The position numbers were made by a program, and so were the translations under genes. Below, in pieces: positions 16,683 through 23,461 of a stretch of 38,961 nucleotides of DNA (the first letter of the stretch is position 1; every line of letters starts with the position of its first letter). Under the pieces are notes generated by a model that ran no database searches, was not told the DNA's origin, and saw only the letters and a program-made list of their open reading frames with translations. The stretch is from the NCBI GenBank assembly GCA_030447585.1, contig JAUJOO010000015.1, positions 1 through 38,961 of the forward strand. Reading direction: 5' to 3'. The DNA comes from Nocardioidaceae bacterium. GTDB taxonomy: Bacteria; Actinomycetota; Actinomycetes; Propionibacteriales; Nocardioidaceae.

Positions 16683-17638
16683 GCTCTTGCCTCATCTTTG
16701 TCTCGGAAGATGAAGAAGACGGCCACCGACAAGATCATGAGCGTCAGGGTCAATATCCAGCTCGCGGCCGCCGCGGTCCCCATCTCGAACGTCTGCAACC
16801 CCTGCTCGGCGATGTAGAAGATAGCCGTCCGGGTCTCCTGCCCCGGGGCGCCGTTGGTCATGATGTAGGACTGACCGAACATGTTGGCCGAGGCGATGAT
16901 CGTGATCATGGTCACGAACATCGTGACCGGCTTGAGTCCCGGCAGTGTGACGTTCCGGAAGGACTGCCACGCACCGGCACCGTCTACCCGGGCCGCCTCG
17001 TACTGCTCGCGGGGGATGTCTTGCAGCCCGGCGAGGAAGATGACCGCATTGAAGCCCAGCGTCCACCAGACCGTCACCCAGACCAGTGACACCCACGCCG
17101 CCGGGAGCGAGCTGAGCCACGCGGTATCGTCCGGCAGCGAGACCAACCCCGCGAGGAAGTTGACGAGACCGATGTTGGCGTCGAGCAGGAACCGCCACAA
17201 CACGCCGATGACCGCCACACCCAGCACGTAAGGGGCGAAGTAGATGGCGCGTAACGCGTTGCGCCCCGGAAACTTCTCGTTCATTATCAGCGCGATCCCC
17301 AACGGCACGGCCAGCAGGAACGGAACGCTTGCCGCCGTGAAGATGCCGGTTGCCTGCATGCCGTTCCAGAACGGGCCGAACGAAACCGAGCCGGGATCCA
17401 GCAGGTCCTTGTAGTTGTTGATGCCGACGAACGGCTTTCTCGGCAAGTTGAAGTCCCAGCTGTGCAGACTGATCCACAGACCGAGAAGGATCGGCCCGAG
17501 CACGAACACGACGAAGAGGGCCAGGTAAGGCGCCAAGAAGAGCCAGGCGGTGAACGGACGGTCCCGCAGCGACCCGGGCGCTTTGGGCGCCTCCCGTGCA
17601 CTGGCCGAGGCTGGGGCCTCCGCCGTCTCCACGGCCAT
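16679..17638 (-). CDS. Sugar ABC transporter permease (MalF/CUT1 type)
   Basis: Partner permease of the arabino-oligosaccharide importer. A hydrophilic Ala/Pro-rich N-terminus (about 30 residues) is followed by six membrane segments, starting AWLFLAPYLALFVVFVLGP. The EAA loop is EQYEAARVDGAGAWQSFRNV, and FVGINNYKDLL is a common periplasmic-loop mark of MalF-type subunits. Length is 319 residues. It starts four bases after the binding-protein stop, and its own stop overlaps the next permease start. Confidence 0.93.
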   Translation of the reverse strand: MAVETAEAPASASAREAPKAPGSLRDRPFTAWLFLAPYLALFVVFVLGPILLGLWISLHSWDFNLPRKPFVGINNYKDLLDPGSVSFGPFWNGMQATGIFTAASVPFLLAVPLGIALIMNEKFPGRNALRAIYFAPYVLGVAVIGVLWRFLLDANIGLVNFLAGLVSLPDDTAWLSSLPAAWVSLVWVTVWWTLGFNAVIFLAGLQDIPREQYEAARVDGAGAWQSFRNVTLPGLKPVTMFVTMITIIASANMFGQSYIMTNGAPGQETRTAIFYIAEQGLQTFEMGTAAAASWILTLTLMILSVAVFFIFRDKDEARA

Positions 17639-17642
17639 CGTG

Positions 17643-18992
17643 TCAGCCGCCGTACTTCTCGAGGTTCTTCTGCATCAGCTCGGTGGCGTCCTCCTGGGCC
17701 GCCGACAGTGCCTCCTCCGGCGACTCCTGCCCCAACAGTGCCTTGTTGACCGCTGTCTCCAGCGTCACCGGCGTCACCTCGCCAAGACCCGGCACCGCAG
17801 GCAGGAAGTGCAGCTTGTCGATCTGCTCCAGGAGGGCGTACTGCGGCGACTCCTTGAACGCCGCCTCCTCGCGGGCAGAGTTGAGCGCTGGGATCATCCC
17901 CGCCTTGGACCACTGGGCCGACTGCTCACTCATCCAGGCGATGAACACCTTGGACGCATCCGACCGGTCCTGGTCTCCTGCTGCCTGGCTGGTGAGGAAG
18001 AAGTTGTGCGAGTTCGCCCAGGACCCGATCTCGTTCCCGATCACCGGCAGCGGGGCGATGCCGTAGTTCATGTCGGTGGCCTGGAGGTCGTTGATCTGCC
18101 AGATCCCGTCCCAGGTGATCGACGTCTTGTTGTTCTTGAAGGCGAGGTACTGGGCGTCTGCATCGACGTTCGGCGGGCTGTAGCCCTTCTCGATCTGTTC
18201 GAGCATCCACGTCAGCGCGGCGACACCCTCCTCCGAGGCGAACGTTGCCTCCGACCCGTCCTCGGCATACGGCTCGCCTCCGGACTGCCACAAGATGCTG
18301 AGGAACATGATGTGCGCGGGCCACAGGTTCGGCATCCAGAACGGGGTGTCGTAACCCGCCCCTTGGAGCTTCTTACAAGCCTCGTCGAAGCTCGCGGCGT
18401 CAGCCGGCGGCTCGTCGATTCCGGCTTTCTCGAAGTGGTCCTTGTTGTAGTACATGGCCAGGCAGTGCACGTCCAGCGGGATGCCGTAGCGCTTCTCGTT
18501 GTAGATGCCCGGCTGCCACACCGCAGGCGCGAAGTCGCCCTCCTCCAGTTCGAGTGCCTCGGCGACGTCGTCGACAGCCACGATGATGTTTCGCGCGGCA
18601 TTCGTCGACAGCTGGTCGAGGTGCATCGCGCCGACATCGGGGCCTTTGCCTGCCTGAGTCGCGGCCGGCAGCCGCTGGTAGAAGTCCGGCCACGAGATCG
18701 GGTTGGACTCGACGGTGATGTCCTCCTGCTCTTCGTTGAAGGACTTGACAAGGTCGATCATCGCCGGGCCGTCACCGCCGGTGAAGCCGTTCCAGTAGGC
18801 GAGGGTGAGTGCCGGACCGTCGTACTCGCCGGTGAACCCGCCAACACCTTCCTCGTTGCCTCCGACGCCCTGCCCTCCCCCACAGCCCGTCACGAGAGCG
18901 GCGGTGGTGAGAGCGCTGAGACCGAGGAAGCGACGACGCGTCAGTGCGCTCGGGACGGTGGACTGCACGGTTGGACGTGGCGTGGGACTCAT
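17643..18992 (-). CDS. Sugar-binding lipoprotein of the ABC importer
   Basis: Solute-binding protein that delivers oligosaccharides to the two permeases. From the chosen ATG it has 449 residues. It begins with a twin-arginine-like TRRRFLGLSALTTAALV followed by a lipobox TGC and a glycine-rich spacer, so it is a membrane-anchored lipoprotein and possibly a Tat substrate. The mature part has family-1 binding-protein marks: LTLAYWNGFTGGDG at the first strand, VKSFNEEQEDITVE, and PDVGAMHLDQL. The start is supported by AAGGAG eight bases upstream, and its ATG overlaps the GH51 stop (ATGA). The arabinan-derived substrate is inferred from the flanking GH51 and GH43 genes. Confidence 0.93.
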   Translation of the reverse strand: MSPTPRPTVQSTVPSALTRRRFLGLSALTTAALVTGCGGGQGVGGNEEGVGGFTGEYDGPALTLAYWNGFTGGDGPAMIDLVKSFNEEQEDITVESNPISWPDFYQRLPAATQAGKGPDVGAMHLDQLSTNAARNIIVAVDDVAEALELEEGDFAPAVWQPGIYNEKRYGIPLDVHCLAMYYNKDHFEKAGIDEPPADAASFDEACKKLQGAGYDTPFWMPNLWPAHIMFLSILWQSGGEPYAEDGSEATFASEEGVAALTWMLEQIEKGYSPPNVDADAQYLAFKNNKTSITWDGIWQINDLQATDMNYGIAPLPVIGNEIGSWANSHNFFLTSQAAGDQDRSDASKVFIAWMSEQSAQWSKAGMIPALNSAREEAAFKESPQYALLEQIDKLHFLPAVPGLGEVTPVTLETAVNKALLGQESPEEALSAAQEDATELMQKNLEKYGG

Positions 18993-20539
18993 GGTTGTTG
19001 CTCCTTGTTGTCGGTGGAGGAAGCGGTTGGTTCGTCGGGGATGAGGCGTATCACGTTCCACGAAAGCGCCGGAAGGACAGCCGTGAGGTGTCCCTCGCTC
19101 AGCCTTGCCTTGCTCAGCATACGTGGCACGACCCGGTCGGGGTCGCTTGCCACATTCCGGGTGGTCGGTTCTTCATGATGGAGAGTCGTAGCTTCAAGTG
19201 TCCGCTCTCCGGGGAAACCTCGCACGTCGAGCTCGATCTCGAGCGGCTCGGTCCTGCTGCGGTTGACAGCGAAGACCGCCAGGTCACCGGACTCCTCGTC
19301 GTACGTCGCCGCGGTCTCCACTAGTGGTACGTCGCCGTACAAGGCAGTGGGGTACGCCGGCGATCGCGCCTCAACACGCAGCACGTCTCCGCGGGCATAT
19401 CGGGTCACCTGCGCGAACGGGTGGAAGATCGTCTGGCGCCATGCAGCGCCGCCGGGCTCGGTCAAGATGGGCGCGATGACGTTGACCAGCTGAGCCTGGC
19501 AGGCGATACCTACCCGGTCCGCGTGCCGCAGTAGCGTGATCAGCAGCGAGCCGACCACAACGGCGTCCGCAACGTTGTAGCTGTCCTCGATCAACGAGCG
19601 AGACTCAGCCCACTCGAGCTCTCCTTGGCCTGCGAAGTCTTGCTGGTACCAGACGTTCCACTCGTCGACGGACAGGCGGAGTTGCTTGGGCGAACGCAGT
19701 CGAGCGCCGACATGGTCGGCCGTGGCCGTCAGCGCCTCGATGGCCACCTCGAGGTCGACCGAGGAGGCAAGGAAGCTGTCGATGTCTCCGGAGACCGGCT
19801 CGTAGTAGTTGTGAAGCGAGACATAGTCGACGAGGTCGTAGCAGTTTTCCAGCACGGTCGCTTCCCACGCGGCAAACGTCGGCATGTTGGTGTTGGAGCT
19901 TCCGCAGGCGACGAGCTCGATCCTGGGGTCGACCATGAGCATCGCCCGCGCTGTCTCGGCGGCCAAGCGCCCATACTCGAGAGCAGTCTTGTGACCTACC
20001 TGCCACGGCCCGTCAAGCTCGTTGCCGAGGCACCACACCTTGATCTCGTGCGGCTCCTTGCTGCCGTTCGCCCGTCGAAGGTCGGACAGCTCCGTGCCTT
20101 CCGGGTGGTTGCAGTACTCGAGCAGGTCGGTGGCCTCCTGCACCCCTCTGGTCCCCAGGTTGACCGCCACCATCGGTTCCGCACCCGCGGCTCTTGCCCA
20201 GGCGGCGAACTCGTCGATCCCGATCTGGTTCGTCTCAACGGTGCGCCAGGCCAGGTCGAGGCGACGCGGACGCTGGTCGACCGGACCTATCCCGTCCTCC
20301 CACCTGTAGCCGGACACGAAGTTGCCACCTGGGTAGCGGACGATGGTGGGACCAAGCTCGCGGACGAGCTCGAGGACGTCTTGGCGGAACCCCTGCGAGT
20401 CGGCCGTCGGATGGCCTGGCTCGAAGATGCCCGTGTATACGCACCGCCCCATGTGCTCCACGAAGGAGCCGAACAGGCGGGGGTCCACAGGGCCTACGCG
20501 GAAGGCCGCGTCGACCGTGAGCCTCACCGACTTCATCAT
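18989..20539 (-). CDS. abfA: Alpha-L-arabinofuranosidase, GH51, intracellular
   Basis: Releases terminal arabinofuranose from imported arabino-oligosaccharides by a retaining mechanism. There is no signal peptide, so it acts in the cytoplasm. The acid/base is Glu174 in VWCLGNELDGPW and the nucleophile Glu293 in RLSVDEWNVWY (numbering from this start). DPRLFGSFVEHMGRCVYTGI and VRYPGGNFVSGYRWEDGIGP are classic GH51 blocks, and the 516-residue length is normal. ATG 20539 and the next ATG at 20536 are both possible; a GTG 27 bases upstream would add residues not seen in the family. It is the first gene of the arabinan operon and overlaps the binding-protein start by ATGA. Confidence 0.95.
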   Translation of the reverse strand: MMKSVRLTVDAAFRVGPVDPRLFGSFVEHMGRCVYTGIFEPGHPTADSQGFRQDVLELVRELGPTIVRYPGGNFVSGYRWEDGIGPVDQRPRRLDLAWRTVETNQIGIDEFAAWARAAGAEPMVAVNLGTRGVQEATDLLEYCNHPEGTELSDLRRANGSKEPHEIKVWCLGNELDGPWQVGHKTALEYGRLAAETARAMLMVDPRIELVACGSSNTNMPTFAAWEATVLENCYDLVDYVSLHNYYEPVSGDIDSFLASSVDLEVAIEALTATADHVGARLRSPKQLRLSVDEWNVWYQQDFAGQGELEWAESRSLIEDSYNVADAVVVGSLLITLLRHADRVGIACQAQLVNVIAPILTEPGGAAWRQTIFHPFAQVTRYARGDVLRVEARSPAYPTALYGDVPLVETAATYDEESGDLAVFAVNRSRTEPLEIELDVRGFPGERTLEATTLHHEEPTTRNVASDPDRVVPRMLSKARLSEGHLTAVLPALSWNVIRLIPDEPTASSTDNKEQQP

Positions 20540-20620
20540 CCCGCCGCTCTGGTAGCGCTTGACCACGTGCCGTGGGGCACGTAGTCAGGTCACACGAGTA
20601 GACCTCGCAAATCAACCCCC

Positions 20621-20636
20621 GTTACGCGTCTGTAAC
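20621..20636. promoter_or_regulatory. Palindromic operator candidate between the arabinan operon and galK
   Basis: GTTAC-GCGTCT-GTAAC (20621-20636) is an inverted repeat 82 bases upstream of the GH51 start, the right place for a LacI- or GntR-type sugar repressor. An overlapping second repeat, GCGTCT with AGACGC across AACAAAAAGG-type sequence, extends it to about 20650. The whole divergent gap 20540-20850 holds no gene I can support. TTGACT at 20704-20709 looks like a -35 for galK, but no matching -10 is visible at normal spacing. No regulator gene sits in this locus, so the binding protein would be encoded elsewhere. Confidence 0.4.
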
Positions 20637-20850
20637 AAAAAGGAGACGCTGGAAGGCTAGTAGACAAATCGCGTCCCTGCTCGCTCGGTACGACGCCGGG
20701 CGTTTGACTTACCCGGTGCAGGGGCACGAGCGTGCTGCGAAACAAGGCACGATTCAGCCAAAGCGGATGCGAAGGACGGGACATGCCCGCAGTGTCAGCG
20801 CGTCGCCAACCAGACGTGTCAGCCGTCGGTCGCAAGACCGGAGACGGCGC

Positions 20851-21966
20851 ATGACGTCGACCTGGTCGGCGCCTGGCCGTGTCAACCTCATCGGCGAGCA
20901 CGTCGACTACAACGACGGCTTGGTGCTGCCGTTCGCCCTTCCCATGACGACAACGGCACGCGTCACCTTGACCTCCAGTGGCAACGTCACGGTTTGCTCC
21001 GCCGACGTTGACCAGCCGGTGACGTTTGCCGTCGACGTTGAGCCCGGTGACGTGACAGGGTGGTCGGCGTACGTCGCTGGTGTGGTGTGGGCGCTCAACG
21101 ACCTCATCAGCCAGACCGGCGAAGCAGACGACGCCCGGCCGGGCGGGATCCGCGGCCTGGAGGTAGAGATCCGCAGCGACGTCCCGGTGGGAGCCGGGTT
21201 GTCGTCCTCGGCGGCGCTCGAGTGCTCCGTCGCATGCGCCCTCAACGACGCGTTGGAGCTGCGCCTTGACCGGCCCACGATTGCCTCGGTGGCTCGTCGC
21301 GCCGAGAACGACTTCGTCGGCGTACCCACTGGTGCCATGGACCAGCTCGCCTCGATGCTCTGCCAGGAGGGCTACGCGCTGCTGCTCGACTGCCGGACGA
21401 TGGAGACTCGCCAGGTCTCCTTCGACCCGGGCCACGCGGACCTCACTCTGCTCGTCATCGACACGCACGCCGGGCACGAGTTGTCCGGCAGCGAGTACGG
21501 CGACCGGCGGAAGGCGTGTGAGGCAGCTGCCGCCCGACTCGGTCTGGGCTCTCTTCGAGACGCGGACCCGGATCAGGTCGCCTCGTTGGACGACCCGGTT
21601 CTGCAGCGCCGGGCGCGCCATGTGGTGACTGAGATCGAACGAGTTCATGAGGTGGTGTCGGTCCTCGACGCCGGACGCGTGCAGGACATCGGCGGCTTCT
21701 TGACCGCGTCGCATGAGTCTCTGCGAGACGACTTCGAGGTGTCGGTCGAGGAGCTCGATGTGGCGGTGGATGCGGCGCTGGCAGCCGGCGCGCTGGGTGC
21801 GCGGATGACCGGAGCAGGGTTCGGCGGCTGCGTCATCGCCCTTTGCCGGAACGCCGACGTCGGCGAAGTGGAGGCATCAGTGCGGGCGGCGTACGATCAG
21901 CGCGACTGGGTCGCCCCCAGCATCTGGCCGACGACACCGGCCCAAGGTGCGGCGCCTGCACTCTAG
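20851..21966 (+). CDS. galK: Galactokinase
   Basis: Phosphorylates galactose to galactose-1-phosphate with ATP (GHMP kinase family, Leloir pathway). From ATG 20851 the protein is 371 residues and starts WSAPGRVNLIGEHVDYNDG, the galactokinase signature. The ATP loop is VPVGAGLSSSAALECSVA, GVPTGAMDQLAS carries the catalytic Asp region, and MTGAGFGGCVIAL is the C-terminal GHMP motif. GGAGA lies about five bases upstream of the start; the open frame further upstream has no family similarity. galT and galE are not adjacent. It diverges from the arabinan operon and could be coregulated with it, since plant arabinans occur with galactans (inference). Confidence 0.94.
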   Translation: MTSTWSAPGRVNLIGEHVDYNDGLVLPFALPMTTTARVTLTSSGNVTVCSADVDQPVTFAVDVEPGDVTGWSAYVAGVVWALNDLISQTGEADDARPGGIRGLEVEIRSDVPVGAGLSSSAALECSVACALNDALELRLDRPTIASVARRAENDFVGVPTGAMDQLASMLCQEGYALLLDCRTMETRQVSFDPGHADLTLLVIDTHAGHELSGSEYGDRRKACEAAAARLGLGSLRDADPDQVASLDDPVLQRRARHVVTEIERVHEVVSVLDAGRVQDIGGFLTASHESLRDDFEVSVEELDVAVDAALAAGALGARMTGAGFGGCVIALCRNADVGEVEASVRAAYDQRDWVAPSIWPTTPAQGAAPAL

Positions 21967-21993
21967 AAGGTGGTTTGACCTGGGAAACGCGGG

Positions 21994-22065
21994 TGGGCGC
22001 AGCAGGGATCGAACCTGCGACCACCTCCTTGTAAGGGAGGTGCTCTACCGCTGAGCTATACGCCC
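21994..22065 (-). tRNA. tRNA-Val (anticodon UAC)
   Basis: Read on the minus strand, acceptor arm GGGCGTA pairs with TGCGCCC. The D-arm GCTCAGCGGTAGAGC, anticodon arm CCTCC-CTTACAA-GGAGG and T-arm GCAGG-TTCGATC-CCTGC all fold. The anticodon TAC reads GUA valine codons. The gene is 72 nt including the discriminator A; the next bases are CCC, so the CCA end is not encoded and must be added. A possible -10 (TACGCT, complement of 22076-22081) lies just upstream. It is convergent with galK. Confidence 0.97.
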
Positions 22066-22134
22066 GATGCGCCGTAGCGTAACCGCGGCCGATCGCCATA
22101 CCGACACCGCCAGAGCGTTCCGGCCGGACAACGA

Positions 22135-22160
22135 CCGCCAACGTCTCGGTTCGCTGGCGG
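22135..22160 (-). terminator. Hairpin downstream of ahpE
   Basis: CCGCCA (22135-22140) pairs with TGGCGG (22155-22160), with an extra inner CG/CG step. It lies about 75 bases past the ahpE stop and upstream of the tRNA on the same strand. No T-run is present. Role as terminator is a guess from position. Confidence 0.3.
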
Positions 22161-22235
22161 CCGTGTCCTGCGGTAATCGAACACGACCCGCGATGAACGT
22201 GTCAGCCGTTCTCTGAAACCTGCGGACACACCCGC

Positions 22236-22697
22236 TCAGTCGAGAGCCTGGAGAGCTCGGCGGTAGTCCTCCAGGCTGCGCGGCTGGGCTATCTGGCTCT
22301 TCACCTCCCACCGCAACACGCCCAGCTGGTCGACGACGAACGTCGCCCGATCTGAGCAACCAAGCTGCTCGTTGAAGACCCCGTACACCCGCGACACGGC
22401 GCCGTGCGGCCAGAAGTCGCTCAGCAGCGGGAACTCGAGGCGTTCATCCTCGCGGAACGCACGTAGCGAGAACATGTGGTCGCAGGAGACTGCGAGCAGC
22501 GCTGCCCGCTCTCGCGTCAACGAACCCAGATGGTCTCGGATCTCACGCAGCTCCGACGTGCACACCCGGCTGAAGGCGAACGGGTAGAAGACCAGGACGA
22601 CATTTCGCTTTCCGGCGAAATCGGACAGGGTGACAGGTTGGCCGAACTGGTCCTGCAAGGCGAAGTCGGGCGCCGGTGCGCCCACCTTGACCGCCAT
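22236..22697 (-). CDS. ahpE: Peroxiredoxin, AhpE type
   Basis: Cytoplasmic thiol peroxidase that reduces peroxides. The 153-residue protein has the peroxidatic Cys46 in YPFAFSRVCTSE. FPLLSDFWPHGAVSRVYGVF is nearly identical to M. tuberculosis AhpE as I recall it, which is a 1-Cys enzyme. Two more cysteines (about 72 in AVSCDH and 114 in LGCSDR) are present, so a resolving role cannot be excluded. ATG 22697 is preceded by GAGAGGA; the open frame further upstream is not family-like. It follows the DUF3052 gene by 85 bases, an order also found near aceE in mycobacteria. Confidence 0.93.
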   Translation of the reverse strand: MAVKVGAPAPDFALQDQFGQPVTLSDFAGKRNVVLVFYPFAFSRVCTSELREIRDHLGSLTRERAALLAVSCDHMFSLRAFREDERLEFPLLSDFWPHGAVSRVYGVFNEQLGCSDRATFVVDQLGVLRWEVKSQIAQPRSLEDYRRALQALD

Positions 22698-22782
22698 GGC
22701 TTCCTCTCGAGGATGTGGTCTGACAGGCGCCGAAGCAGACGCGACGACGAGTGGCCTGGATCGTCCCTGCGCCGAGGCAGGC

Positions 22783-23211
22783 TCAACGCCGGCTCGAGCG
22801 GTCCGACTTCGGTGACACGAGCTTGGTGGCTGTCCACTCAGGTCCAGCCGCAAGGCTGGTGGTCGTCGCCAGACCGGCCGTGGGCGCAGCCTCCGAGACA
22901 TCGCTCGCGTCAACGTAGTTCGCCCGGCCGACCTTCGGCGTGAGGAGCCAGATCATCCCGCCGTCCACCAGGTCGGTCAGCGCGTCGACAAGCCCGTCCA
23001 CCAGGTCACCGTCGTCGTCGCGCCACCACATCACCACGGCGTCCACAACGTCGCCGTACCTGTCGTCGACGAGAGGCGACTCGATCGCTGCCTCGACGCT
23101 TGAGCGGAGGTCCTCGTCGATGTCCTCGTCCCAGCCGAGCTCTTGGACGACCATGCCCGGTCGGAAACCGAACCGGCTGACCGCCCCCACGTCGGCGCCG
23201 CTCGCGCTCAC
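22783..23211 (-). CDS. DUF3052-family protein
   Basis: A 142-residue actinobacterial protein of unknown function. Family marks seen are RFGFRPGMVVQELGWDEDID near the N-terminus, a long acidic middle (VVMWWRDDDGDLVDGLVDAL) and WLLTPKVGRANYVDASDVSEA. The GTG start at 23211 has AAGGAGG five bases upstream, which rules out the longer frame reaching 23370. It is divergent from aceE, and the same neighbourhood (ahpE, this family, aceE) occurs in M. tuberculosis (Rv2238c-Rv2241). The C-terminus (TKLVSPKSDRSSRR) is basic and probably disordered. Confidence 0.88.
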   Translation of the reverse strand: MSASGADVGAVSRFGFRPGMVVQELGWDEDIDEDLRSSVEAAIESPLVDDRYGDVVDAVVMWWRDDDGDLVDGLVDALTDLVDGGMIWLLTPKVGRANYVDASDVSEAAPTAGLATTTSLAAGPEWTATKLVSPKSDRSSRR

Positions 23212-23348
23212 CAGATCCTCCTTGCTGTGGACGCATCGCCATGACGCGCCTCGACGCACCGTAGTCCACCGTGAACTGCGTATATGCGCAAGCCCCTCAG
23301 CGAAGCCCTGACCGGGCGACCCGACGCACCCGCCGGGCGACGGCGCCC

Positions 23349-23405
23349 TAGGCTGGAGAGGCACCTCCATGAAGGTGTGAGGTCAAGCGCCCGCGGCAAG
23401 GGCGC
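23349..23405 (+). promoter_or_regulatory. Candidate aceE -10 and leader hairpin
   Basis: TAGGCT (23349-23354) fits the actinobacterial TAnnnT -10 and would give a leader of about 100 bases. Within the leader, CACCT/AGGTG (23362-23377) and GCGCCC/GGGCGC (23387-23405, seven-base loop) can form hairpins before the AAGGGGG ribosome site. No convincing -35 is seen. The AT-rich TGCGTATATGCGCA at 23277-23290 is a near-palindrome that could be an operator for either divergent gene. Confidence 0.3.
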
Positions 23406-23461
23406 TCCGTACGACGGCCGAGGCCTCGACCTGCCGGCCCCGACACCCGAAGGGGGCACCC

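Noticed and set aside
17550-19178. 542-codon plus-strand frame opposite the binding-protein gene
   Set aside because: Antisense shadow of the sugar-binding protein and permease; no motifs and no ribosome site.
20704-20850. Extended N-terminus of galactokinase
   Set aside because: The 49 extra residues are Arg-rich and unlike the family; ATG 20851 has its own ribosome site.
21994-22065. tRNA-Val as an integration site
   Set aside because: No integrase gene and no second copy of the tRNA 3' end were seen nearby.
23212-23370. Extended N-terminus of the DUF3052 protein
   Set aside because: AAGGAGG before GTG 23211 and family length favour the shorter form.
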